DNA of 5,869 nt. Source: an uncultured Acetatifactor sp. (GTDB lineage: Bacteria > Bacillota > Clostridia > Lachnospirales > Lachnospiraceae). The stretch lies in NCBI GenBank assembly GCA_947626405.1, contig CANQSE010000141.1, positions 1 to 5,869 of the forward strand, given 5' to 3'. Position numbers and translations under genes: made by a program. The notes beneath the pieces were generated by a model. That model was not told the origin of the DNA. It did not search any database and was given only the letters and a program-made list of their open reading frames with translations. Below, piece by piece: positions 1 to 5,559 of this stretch. Numbering within the stretch: the first letter of the stretch is position 1; every line of letters begins with the position of its first letter.

Positions 1-488
1 TAACGGCGGCGGAGCTCGGCTATGAAAGTATTCGGAAAAAGATGAAGTATTTTTCTGACAAGAGCATTTTGTTTTACCGCAGATTTTTCCTGCCGGAAGC
101 CTTTGAGGGAGAAATGGAAATGCTGCCGCCGTCCTGTCGTGCCGCTGTTGTATTGCAGAGCGCTCTCAAGGCTGAAAAAGAAGGGGATATCTCAGGTTTT
201 CGTCAGGCGATCACAAAGTGTATAGGTCTTTTCGGACCGCTGAATGATGCGCTTCAGAATTTTGCCAAACGGTATGCGGAATACAGAGAAGAACAGCTTA
301 ATAATAATACGGAAGCCGAAAGCGCCGCTCAGGAACTTCAGGTTCTAGCCCGTCAGGTAAAGCAGCAGATCAGACGGTTTGCCGCACAGGGAGACAAAAA
401 GAACGCATTGAATATTTTACAGCAGCTAAGGAATCTTGTACCAAACGATCCGGAGCTGCCCGAGCTTGAGGAACTCTGCAGCAGATAA
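1..488 (+). CDS. C-terminal part of a protein with TPR-like helical repeats (5' end outside window)
   Basis: The reading frame is open from base 3 to the TAA at 486-488 (161 codons), so the gene probably begins upstream of the window. An ATG at 42 could be an internal Met, because the 13 codons before it (starting T-A-A-E-L-G-Y-E) read like normal coding sequence. The visible part is hydrophilic and largely alpha-helical, with no membrane segment. The last 35 or so residues (around KKNALNILQQLRNLVPNDPE) resemble a tetratricopeptide helix pair, with the typical A-L-x-x-L-x-x-L and P-N-D-P-E spacing. Such tails occur at the C-terminus of some clostridial glycosyltransferases, and the next gene encodes a glycosyltransferase, but the catalytic part is not in view, so the function is open. 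The gene ends 4 bp before the base of a strong terminator. Coding call is confident; function is not. Confidence 0.75.
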   Translation, partial: TAAELGYESIRKKMKYFSDKSILFYRRFFLPEAFEGEMEMLPPSCRAAVVLQSALKAEKEGDISGFRQAITKCIGLFGPLNDALQNFAKRYAEYREEQLNNNTEAESAAQELQVLARQVKQQIRRFAAQGDKKNALNILQQLRNLVPNDPELPELEELCSR

Positions 489-492
489 AATG

Positions 493-523
493 AAAGGGGC
501 TGTCACACTGCGACAGCCCCTTT
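493..523. terminator. Bidirectional intrinsic terminator between convergent genes
   Basis: A perfect 12-bp inverted repeat, AAAGGGGCTGTC (493-504) and GACAGCCCCTTT (512-523), encloses a 7-nt loop. The plus strand continues as TTTATTATAA and the minus strand as TTTCATTTTA, so each direction has a U-rich tail. It lies between the stop of the upstream plus-strand gene (488) and the stop of the minus-strand glycosyltransferase (535), exactly where one hairpin can serve both. Confidence 0.92.
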
Positions 524-534
524 ATTATAACAGC

Positions 535-1527
535 TCAGTACCCAAGTTCTGTCAATAATTTATCTGTGAGAGCCGCATACTCGTGCCATAGGTAAAACCA
601 TTCAGCCTGTCCTATCTTAAGTTCTTTAAATAAATGTAACTCTGCAGAATATGAGAAGTGTTTTAACGTTACAGGATATTTCATTTTCCAGGGTTTTATG
701 GTTCCTGCAAAGTGAATAATGGCCGGATCATAGTCTGGCATAACATTTACTCTGTCATAGTACCACAGACAAAAATTGTACGGCATGTGCCAGAGATTTC
801 GTATTGCGGGGTAGTTGTATATCTTTATGTCTCCAACAAATGCTGCGGATAAAAAACCCTGATCTCCCCAGTAAATATGAGATGTATCTGACTGACCGGA
901 TAGCTCGCATAACTGCTGTGAAAATGAAACGTAATCATTTAAATCCAATTTTGCATCCCGCATTTTTTTTAGGTTCAAAACATACGAGCCGGAGTTGAAA
1001 AGACCGCGGCATATGCTGGGAAAGCCTTGTGTGCGGTCATATAAATCGGATTCCTGAAAAGTGACGAGCTGTCCGTCCTTTTCTTTGTATCTGATTGATG
1101 TCGCTATGATTGCATTGTCTTCAAAATCACATCTGTAATAGGGCGAGATATCGTCATATATAATAACGTCGCCTGCATCAATATATAAGATTCTGTTGAT
1201 TGTATCGGGGAGAAGCTGGTGCGCGCAAAGAGGGAAATATGCCTCTCCTGCCCAACCGCCGCCGTGACTGGCAATCATATCATATTTTTCCGGATCAGTA
1301 ACAATAACCGAATGAAAGGTTATGTTTTGAAAATGATTACACAGAGTTTCCAAAATTTTAATATTATTTTCGTCGATGCCCCTGTGGAATAAATAGAAAT
1401 CTATTATGCTGTCTTTCAGATTTTTCCACATGGTATATAACTGAATTGAAACATAATCTATAAGGTTTCCGTCGCAGGATGTCATTATGTTGTAGTGTTT
1501 AATTTTTGTCTTGAGATTTCTGCTCAT
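535..1527 (-). CDS. Glycosyltransferase family 8 protein
   Basis: The 330-residue product matches the GT8 (GT-A fold, retaining) layout, a family that transfers sugars from nucleotide-sugar donors, often to lipopolysaccharide, wall polymers or proteins. In order: an N-terminal strand with NIMTSCDGNLIDY (13-25); the metal/nucleotide motif YIDAGD (115-120), a DxxD variant of the usual LDxD; FNSGSYVLNLKK (177-188), the family's F-N-S-G strand; WGDQGFLS (220-227), equivalent to the DQ motif; and HFAGTIKPW (272-280), the conserved C-terminal H and K-P-W. There is no signal peptide or membrane helix, so it is probably cytoplasmic. Start at 1527: a GGGAAAGGA stretch lies 12 nt upstream, rather far, and no better start preserves the N-terminal strand. 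It has its own promoter (1595-1623) and shares a terminator. The gene is more AT-rich than galK or the VanW gene, which hints at lateral transfer. Donor and acceptor cannot be inferred. Confidence 0.9.
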   Translation of the reverse strand: MSRNLKTKIKHYNIMTSCDGNLIDYVSIQLYTMWKNLKDSIIDFYLFHRGIDENNIKILETLCNHFQNITFHSVIVTDPEKYDMIASHGGGWAGEAYFPLCAHQLLPDTINRILYIDAGDVIIYDDISPYYRCDFEDNAIIATSIRYKEKDGQLVTFQESDLYDRTQGFPSICRGLFNSGSYVLNLKKMRDAKLDLNDYVSFSQQLCELSGQSDTSHIYWGDQGFLSAAFVGDIKIYNYPAIRNLWHMPYNFCLWYYDRVNVMPDYDPAIIHFAGTIKPWKMKYPVTLKHFSYSAELHLFKELKIGQAEWFYLWHEYAALTDKLLTELGY

Positions 1528-1569
1528 TTGTCGCGTGTTTCCTTTCCCGTATGATAAAAAATTGTGAAA

Positions 1570-1612
1570 ATGAAAATATCAGTATGACATCAATATTATT
1601 TCATATTTTCAT
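1570..1612. promoter_or_regulatory. Inverted repeat over the glycosyltransferase -10 box, candidate operator
   Basis: ATGAAAATAT (1570-1579) is repeated in inverted orientation as ATATTTTCAT (1603-1612), a perfect 10-bp match centred near 1591. The centre coincides with the -10 box and the inferred start of the minus-strand promoter. Only one arm would be transcribed, so a role as a protein-binding DNA site is more natural than an RNA hairpin. The arms are A/T-rich, so chance is a real alternative. Confidence 0.35.
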
Positions 1613-1623
1613 CTCACCGTCAA
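1595..1623 (-). promoter_or_regulatory. Sigma-A promoter of the family 8 glycosyltransferase gene
   Basis: Read on the minus strand: TTGACG (-35, 1623-1618), a 17-bp spacer, then AATAAT (-10, 1600-1595). Each box matches 5 of 6 consensus bases and the spacing is ideal. Transcription would start near 1588, giving a leader of about 60 nt before the ATG at 1527. Confidence 0.75.
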
Positions 1624-1677
1624 TTCAGTTGCGCATTTTTTCGCTTTATTTAAGTTGGTATTTTGCCTTTGTCTTCG

Positions 1678-1706
1678 TTGACAAAGAAAAATACGGTTAG
1701 TATAAT
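1678..1706 (+). promoter_or_regulatory. Perfect-consensus sigma-A promoter of galK
   Basis: TTGACA (1678-1683), a 17-bp spacer and TATAAT (1701-1706): both boxes are full consensus at optimal spacing. The start of transcription should fall near 1712-1714, leaving a leader of roughly 33 nt before the ATG at 1746. The promoter is back to back with that of the glycosyltransferase; the two -35 boxes are 54 bp apart. Confidence 0.92.
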
Positions 1707-1732
1707 ATTTGTGTGCCCCAAAAGGCGCAGAA

Positions 1733-1738
1733 AGGCGG
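1733..1738 (+). promoter_or_regulatory. Ribosome binding site that fixes the galK start at 1746
   Basis: AGGCGG matches AGGAGG in 5 of 6 bases and lies 7 nt before the ATG at 1746. The in-frame ATG at 1740 is only 1 nt from it, and the in-frame GTG at 1713 would sit on the transcription start itself, so 1746 is the best start. Confidence 0.7.
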
Positions 1739-1745
1739 GATGTTG

Positions 1746-2914
1746 ATGATAAAAGACGTAATGCTTGAAAAATTTCGGCAGGTATTCGGAGATACTCAGG
1801 ACGTGAAAATATTTTTCGCCCCCGGGCGCGTAAATCTGATCGGCGAGCATACCGATTATAACGGGGGACATGTTTTTCCATGTGCGTTGACTATAGGCAC
1901 ATACGCCGCTGCCCGCATCCGCGGGGACAGAAAACTGCGTTTTTATTCCATGAATTTTGATAAGCTGGGAGTGATCGAAAGCTCTCTGGATGAGCTTGTG
2001 CCGTCGAGGGACGCACGCTGGACAAACTATCCAAAGGGAGTGATGTGGGCGTTTGAGCAGAAAGGAATGAAGCTTCCGTACGGAATGGACATCCTCCTTA
2101 ACGGGAACATTCCAAACAGCTCCGGACTTTCGTCATCCGCTTCGGTCGAAGTGCTGACGGGAACGATTTTAAGAGAATTTTTCGGTTTCCAGGTTACAAA
2201 TCAGGATCTGGCGCTGATCGGCAGATATTCAGAGAATAATTTTAACAAAGTAAATTGCGGTATCATGGATCAGTTTGCAATCGCTATGGGAAAAAAGGAC
2301 CATGCAATCTTTTTGACACGTCGGATCTGTCATATGAGTACGCGCCTATCGCGCTTGACGGAGCAAAGATTGTGATTGCATGCAGCAATAAAAAGCGCGG
2401 CCTTGGGGATTCCAAGTATAACGAGCGCCGCAGCGAATGTGAGACCGCGCTGGCCCAGCTTCAAAAGGAAGTAGATATAAAGAGCCTGGGCGATCTGGAC
2501 GAGGCGGCATTTGAAGCGCACAAAAACGCTGTGAGCAGCGACGTGTGCAGGAGGCGCGCAAAGCATGCGGTGTATGAAAACAGGCGCACGATTCGTGCGG
2601 TTGAGGCTCTGAAAAACGGAGATATTGCCGAATTTGGCCGCCTGATGAACGCGTCTCATGTGTCCCTTAAGGACGATTATGAGGTTACGGGCATTGAACT
2701 TGATACGCTGGTGGAAGAAGCGTGGAAGATAGAAGGCGTCATCGGATCCAGAATGACGGGAGCGGGATTCGGCGGGTGCACCGTGAGCATTGTAAAAGAG
2801 GAAGCAATAGACGGTTTCATCGACAAGGTTGGAACGGCATATAAGAAAAAAATAGGATATGCGGCCGATTTTTATGTTGTGGAAATCGGCGGGGGACCTC
2901 AGGTACTGGGGTGA
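1746..2914 (+). pseudogene. galK: Galactokinase, frameshifted (one base missing near 2310-2317)
   Basis: Galactokinase phosphorylates alpha-D-galactose with ATP to galactose-1-phosphate, the first committed step of the Leloir pathway, in the cytoplasm. Joining the two frames gives 389 residues, the normal family length. Motifs: galactokinase signature GRVNLIGEHTDYNGG (27-41) with Arg28, Glu34, His35 and Asp37; GHMP ATP loop IPNSSGLSSSAS (122-133); CGIMDQFA (171-178) with the likely catalytic base Asp175; and MTGAGFGGC (337-345) near the C-terminus. The first frame runs correctly to FL at 2310-2315, then would read on to a TGA at 2373-2375 in a sequence unlike the family. The correct continuation DTSDLSYEYAPI starts at 2315 in the -1 frame and runs to the TGA at 2912-2914. 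One lost base (a T or G at TTTTTG/GAC) explains this. It may be a true pseudogene, a recent mutation or a sequencing error; the conserved motifs on both sides favour a recent event. No galT or galE is adjacent. A perfect promoter precedes it. Confidence 0.93.
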
Positions 2915-2915
2915 C

Positions 2916-2949
2916 GGTACGGTCTGGTACGGTCATATTCCGTGCCGGA
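2916..2949 (+). repeat. Direct repeat and hairpin downstream of galK, possible weak terminator
   Basis: GGTACGGTC occurs twice (2916-2924 and 2926-2934). The second copy is part of a 10-bp stem with two G-U pairs: TCTGGTACGG (2923-2932) with CCGTGCCGGA (2940-2949), loop of 7. It lies between the convergent ends of galK (2914) and the minus-strand gene (2983), a natural terminator position, but neither strand has a U-tract after the stem, so intrinsic termination would be weak. Confidence 0.35.
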
Positions 2950-2982
2950 GATGAATAAAATATACATAGCAGGTACAAAAGG

Positions 2983-3591
2983 TCAGGGAAACTCCCTGTT
3001 AAGATGTCTCAGTATGATTTTGCCGCTGGAGGAGCGCAGATTTCCGGCCAGCCCTTTCAGGCGGCGTATCTTGTCAAAGTCGCCTCTGGAAGCATAGTAT
3101 CCGGCAAGGCAGTCATAGGTATGGATTATGTCGGATCCGGTGTCAACGGCAAATTCCATCAGCACTGCCGCGTCGTCATCGTGTCCGGTCTCGATCAGGC
3201 GGTCCGCCCATTTTTGCAGCGTGCGGACCATTACGGTATAGTTTTGGTCATACTCGGACAGAGGAGTAATATTGGCGGTGCCGTATTCCAGCTTCAGATC
3301 GGTGTTGGTAAAGCCGGTAAGATTCACGATTTTACGGGAAGTGAGGGCTTCGAGCGTCTCAATACATTCCATAGCCACGCTGTCCTGCTGAAGCACATGT
3401 GTCGGAAAAGTTTCCAGAGGGATAGTGATATATTTGAGCCCGTCAAGATTTTTTTTGCGGGTCGAGTTCGCTTTCTGCTCTCTGGCCCAGAACTCAATGT
3501 CCGCCTGCTGTGCGCTTCGTTTCTGACGCTTTACATTATGGGCGATGAGTATTACAATAATGATGGAACTTGCAAAAATCCATAAAGTCAT
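2983..3591 (-). CDS. Membrane-anchored protein of unknown function with TPR-like C-terminal helices
   Basis: I do not recognise this 202-residue protein. An N-terminal hydrophobic helix at about residues 3-19 (LWIFASSIIIVILIAHNV region) is followed at once by a basic stretch (KRQKR, 21-25), so it is probably a signal anchor with the rest in the cytoplasm. A charged linker (26-50) leads to a mixed alpha/beta segment (51-115). The last 80 or so residues form four amphipathic helices (about 119-136, 138-152, 155-169, 172-185) with A-x-x-x-G-Y-Y-x-x-x-G-D-x-x-K spacing, like a pair of TPR repeats. The start is supported by AGAGGA placed 8 nt before the ATG. An overlapping plus-strand frame (3004-3585) is open almost as long but lacks a ribosome binding site and a protein-like composition. 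The gene diverges from the small membrane protein gene; a TPR-like tail suggests protein binding at the membrane (inference). Confidence 0.82.
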   Translation of the reverse strand: MTLWIFASSIIIVILIAHNVKRQKRSAQQADIEFWAREQKANSTRKKNLDGLKYITIPLETFPTHVLQQDSVAMECIETLEALTSRKIVNLTGFTNTDLKLEYGTANITPLSEYDQNYTVMVRTLQKWADRLIETGHDDDAAVLMEFAVDTGSDIIHTYDCLAGYYASRGDFDKIRRLKGLAGNLRSSSGKIILRHLNREFP

Positions 3592-3598
3592 TTATAAT
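3570..3598 (+). promoter_or_regulatory. Candidate promoter of the 35-residue membrane protein gene
   Basis: TTGCAA (3570-3575, 4 of 6), a 17-bp spacer and TATAAT (3593-3598, 6 of 6). Transcription would begin near 3605 and give a leader of about 64 nt before the ATG at 3669. The boxes overlap the first codons of the divergent gene, so the two transcription units could interfere with each other. Confidence 0.6.
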
Positions 3599-3668
3599 AT
3601 CCTCTCAGGGTTTTAATGGTTAAACTGCATTAACTGTGGGGACGCACAGCGCCGGAACGGAGATCATC

Positions 3669-3776
3669 ATGATTAATTTTAATAACAAAAAAAACAAGAG
3701 AGTTATTTCGGGTGTGATCATAGTTGTCCTGGTAATTGCCATGATCATTCCTACTTTAGCATATTTTTTGCCGTAA
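3669..3776 (+). CDS. Small single-pass membrane protein, 35 residues, unknown function
   Basis: ATG at 3669 to TAA at 3774-3776 encodes 35 residues. The N-terminus is polar and strongly basic (MINFNNKKNKR), then comes one hydrophobic helix (about residues 12-27, VISGVIIVVLVIAMII) followed by PTLAYFLP. By the positive-inside rule the N-terminus faces the cytoplasm. GGAG at 3659-3662 is 6 nt before the ATG, and a promoter with a perfect -10 box lies upstream, so three independent signals support a real gene. Basic-tail plus single-helix peptides of this size are common in Firmicutes; the stressosome-linked Prli42 peptide has the same topology, but I see no decisive sequence match and do not assign that function. 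It is divergent to another membrane-anchored protein gene, which may be a functional partner or a coincidence. Confidence 0.72.
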   Translation: MINFNNKKNKRVISGVIIVVLVIAMIIPTLAYFLP

Positions 3777-3835
3777 TTCAAGGAAGTAACCCGGAAATCT
3801 GCAAACTGTTCAGCCCCTCCGCCGTATTCAGCCCG

Positions 3836-3962
3836 GTAATGCCGATGTTCTCCCGGCAGACCGTGCGGGCACGTCGGCACCTGGCGAGGTACTCTCGAGC
3901 CTGGTGTCCGTTACGTGCTGAGCCGAGCGGAAGCGTGTCTGCCGGGAGAACATCGGCATTAC
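3836..3962. repeat. Long inverted repeat, 26 bp perfect arms
   Basis: Left arm 3836-3861 and right arm 3937-3962 are exact reverse complements over 26 bp; left begins GTAATGCCGATG and right ends CATCGGCATTAC. After one mismatch (3835/3963) four more pairs follow, GCCC (3831-3834) with GGGC (3964-3967). The 75-nt centre also folds: GCACGT (3869-3874) pairs with ACGTGC (3913-3918), enclosing further short GC-rich pairs. If transcribed, the whole stretch would form one tall hairpin. No U-tract follows, so it is not a standard terminator. Confidence 0.95.
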
Positions 3963-3998
3963 AGGGCGTGACTTTTGGCATCACCGGGCGTGACTTGC
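3955..3998 (+). repeat. Tandem pair of degenerate 22-bp repeats
   Basis: Two adjacent 22-bp units (3955-3976 and 3977-3998) match at 18 of 22 positions; the shared core is GGGCGTGACTT at 3964-3974 and 3986-3996. The first unit overlaps the end of the right arm of the long palindrome, and the second runs into the 14-bp repeat array. Confidence 0.85.
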
Positions 3999-4035
3999 AA
4001 AGGAAAGCTTGCAAGTGAAATCTTGCAAGGGAAAG
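3994..4035 (+). repeat. Three tandem 14-bp repeats
   Basis: CTTGCAAAGGAAAG (3994-4007), CTTGCAAGTGAAAT (4008-4021) and CTTGCAAGGGAAAG (4022-4035) are contiguous with no spacer. Each starts with CTTGCAA, and in units two and three CTTGCAAG is an 8-bp palindrome. The last unit overlaps the right terminal repeat of the MITE-like element. Confidence 0.92.
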
Positions 4036-4051
4036 GCTGAACTGTTACAAA
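4023..4051 (+). promoter_or_regulatory. Weak candidate promoter for the VanW-domain gene
   Basis: TTGCAA (4023-4028) in the third 14-bp repeat, a 17-bp spacer and TACAAA (4046-4051), each matching 4 of 6 consensus bases. Transcription would start near 4058. The -35 box lies inside the MITE-like element and the -10 box straddles its right edge. Readthrough from the promoter at 3570-3598 is the alternative source of transcript. Confidence 0.3.
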
Positions 4052-4083
4052 CAGGATCCGACGGAAGGGCATAGGTTTATAGT

Positions 4084-5559
4084 ATGGGCTTCTTCAAGAG
4101 TAAAAAGACAGGCACAGCAATACTGTCCGCGCTTTCGCTGATCGTATTTATCTTTTGCGGAAGTACCGCAGAAGCGGAGACGGACGACACAATCAAAAAC
4201 GGCATATATGCAGGTCATATCAACATATCCGGAATGACCTGTAATCAGGCTGCCGCCGCTGTGGAAGCCTTTGTTGACGAGCTTAAGGGAGTGGAGATCA
4301 CGCTTAAGGCTGCGGAGGGCAACACGGTGATCGTGACGGCGGGTGAGCTTGGCCTTGAGTGGGGAAATCCGGAGCTTGTGTCGGAGGCGGCCATGATAGG
4401 CACCCGGGGCGACGTGATCCAGCGGTACAAGACGCTTAAGGATCTGGAATACGAAAACAAGGTTTACCCTATTGTTCTTTCCTTTGATCCGCAGACGGTA
4501 AATGATTTTCTGATAAGCAGGTGCTCGATCTATGACGTGGAAGCCGAGGACGCTTCGCTTATCAGGGAGAACGGGGAATTTCGCATCATAGATGGCAGGG
4601 TAGGGTATCATCTTGACGTTGAGACGTCAATTGACAGGATCCTTGACACCCTGACTGTGGACTGGGATTATCAGCCCTGCACCATTGAGCTTGATGTTGC
4701 GGTGCAGGAGCCGAGGGGGACGTCGGAGCAGCTTGCCCAGGTAAAGGATATTATTGGAACGTATACAACCTCATTTGCAACCTCAAACACGGCAAGGAGC
4801 GCCAATGTGACAAACGGCTGCCGGCTCATAGACGGAGTCACGCTCTACCCGGGAGACGAGTTTTCCGCATACGAGGCTGTCTCGCCGTTTACCAAGGATA
4901 ACGGCTACTATATGGCCGGTTCCTATTTGAACGGCAAGGTGGTAGACAGTCTTGGAGGAGGAATCTGCCAGGTTTCCACTACCCTCTACAATGCAGTCCT
5001 CAATGCGGAGCTTGAGGTCGTGGAGCGCCACAATCACTCCATGATAGTATCTTATGTGGAGCCGTCCGCTGACGCTGCGATTGCGGAAAGCTCCGGCAAA
5101 GACTTTCGCTTTGTGAACAATCTTGATTATCCCATCTACATTGAGGGATATACGGAAAATAAACATATCACCTTTAATATTTACGGTAAAGAGACACGGG
5201 ATTCGGGTTATAAGGTCAGGTATGAGAGCGAAGTGCTGGAAGTGATAAATCCGCCCGCTGATGTAATATATGCCGACGCCTCACAGCCCATAGGATATAT
5301 CGGCTCGGAAAGCAGCGCGCATATAGGATATAAGGCGCGGCTCTGGAAGATTGTGAGCAGGGACGGTGTGGAGATCAGCCGGACCCAGGTGAACAGCAGT
5401 ACATATAAAATGGTTCCGAGAAGCGCAACAGTGGGAGTTTCCACCGCGGATCCGGCCGCATATGAAGAAATAATGGCGGCGATTGGGACGGGGAGCATCG
5501 ACCATGTGAAGAACGTGATCGCGCTTTTGACGGCGCCGCCTGCGGAAACGCCGCAGTAA
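4084..5559 (+). CDS. VanW-domain envelope protein with PG-binding-like N-terminal region
   Basis: This 491-residue exported protein starts with a typical signal peptide: basic MGFFKSKKTG, hydrophobic core at about 11-25, then STAEA with likely cleavage after Ala31. If it is not cleaved it would be a membrane anchor. Residues 38-205 look like the repeated peptidoglycan-binding-like domain that precedes VanW in YoaR-type proteins. The VanW domain covers about 224-368: RLIDGVTLYPGDEFS (247-261), GGGICQVSTTLYNA (291-304) with its conserved Cys295, and RHNHS (315-319), all family hallmarks. Residues about 375-447 resemble a G5-like beta domain. The biochemical role of VanW is unproven; the name comes from a vancomycin-resistance cluster and does not imply resistance here. 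An in-frame TAG at 4072-4074 makes 4084 the earliest start. The ribosome binding site is weak (AGG at 4073-4075, GGAAGGG farther upstream). The gene lies 55 nt before the next gene. Confidence 0.93.
   Translation: MGFFKSKKTGTAILSALSLIVFIFCGSTAEAETDDTIKNGIYAGHINISGMTCNQAAAAVEAFVDELKGVEITLKAAEGNTVIVTAGELGLEWGNPELVSEAAMIGTRGDVIQRYKTLKDLEYENKVYPIVLSFDPQTVNDFLISRCSIYDVEAEDASLIRENGEFRIIDGRVGYHLDVETSIDRILDTLTVDWDYQPCTIELDVAVQEPRGTSEQLAQVKDIIGTYTTSFATSNTARSANVTNGCRLIDGVTLYPGDEFSAYEAVSPFTKDNGYYMAGSYLNGKVVDSLGGGICQVSTTLYNAVLNAELEVVERHNHSMIVSYVEPSADAAIAESSGKDFRFVNNLDYPIYIEGYTENKHITFNIYGKETRDSGYKVRYESEVLEVINPPADVIYADASQPIGYIGSESSAHIGYKARLWKIVSRDGVEISRTQVNSSTYKMVPRSATVGVSTADPAAYEEIMAAIGTGSIDHVKNVIALLTAPPAETPQ

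Larger units (their letters stand above)
3804..4046. mobile_element. MITE-like non-autonomous element with 7-bp target duplication
   Basis: A 229-bp block (3811-4039) is bounded by identical 7-bp direct repeats AACTGTT at 3804-3810 and 4040-4046. Just inside are imperfect terminal inverted repeats: CAGCCCCTCC on the left and GGGAAAGGCTG on the right (its complement reads CAGCCTTTCCC), 8 of the first 10 bases matching and the outer 5 perfect. Inside lie a 26-bp perfect palindrome and two sets of tandem repeats. No open frame in it looks like a protein. This is the architecture of a miniature inverted-repeat element moved by a transposase encoded elsewhere. The family cannot be named, and no second copy is present in the window. 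The alternative is a structured leader or repeat array whose ends match by chance. Most of the roughly 300-bp gap between the small protein gene and the VanW gene is this element. Confidence 0.6.

Noticed and set aside
1713..1745. Earlier in-frame starts for galK (GTG at 1713, ATG at 1740)
   Set aside because: The GTG coincides with the inferred transcription start and the ATG at 1740 is 1 nt from the Shine-Dalgarno; the ATG at 1746 has proper spacing.
2330..2659. Minus-strand open frame inside galK
   Set aside because: Shadow of the conserved galactokinase frame, rich in Arg, Cys and Ala as expected for the antisense of a GC-rich gene.
3004..3585. Long open frame on the plus strand opposite the membrane-anchored protein gene
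   Set aside because: No ribosome binding site, no recognisable domain, and a composition typical of an antisense shadow; the minus-strand frame has a membrane helix, a good ribosome binding site and coherent helices.
3831..3967. Integron attC site or retron-type structured RNA
   Set aside because: No core-site consensus at the ends and no integrase or reverse transcriptase gene nearby; the terminal repeats with target duplication fit a MITE-like element better.
3778..4014. Minus-strand open frame across the palindromic element
   Set aside because: It reads through both palindrome arms and repeats, has no ribosome binding site and no protein-like pattern.
4078..4083. TATAGT as a -10 box for the VanW-domain gene
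   Set aside because: It abuts the start codon, and transcription would begin after the ATG.
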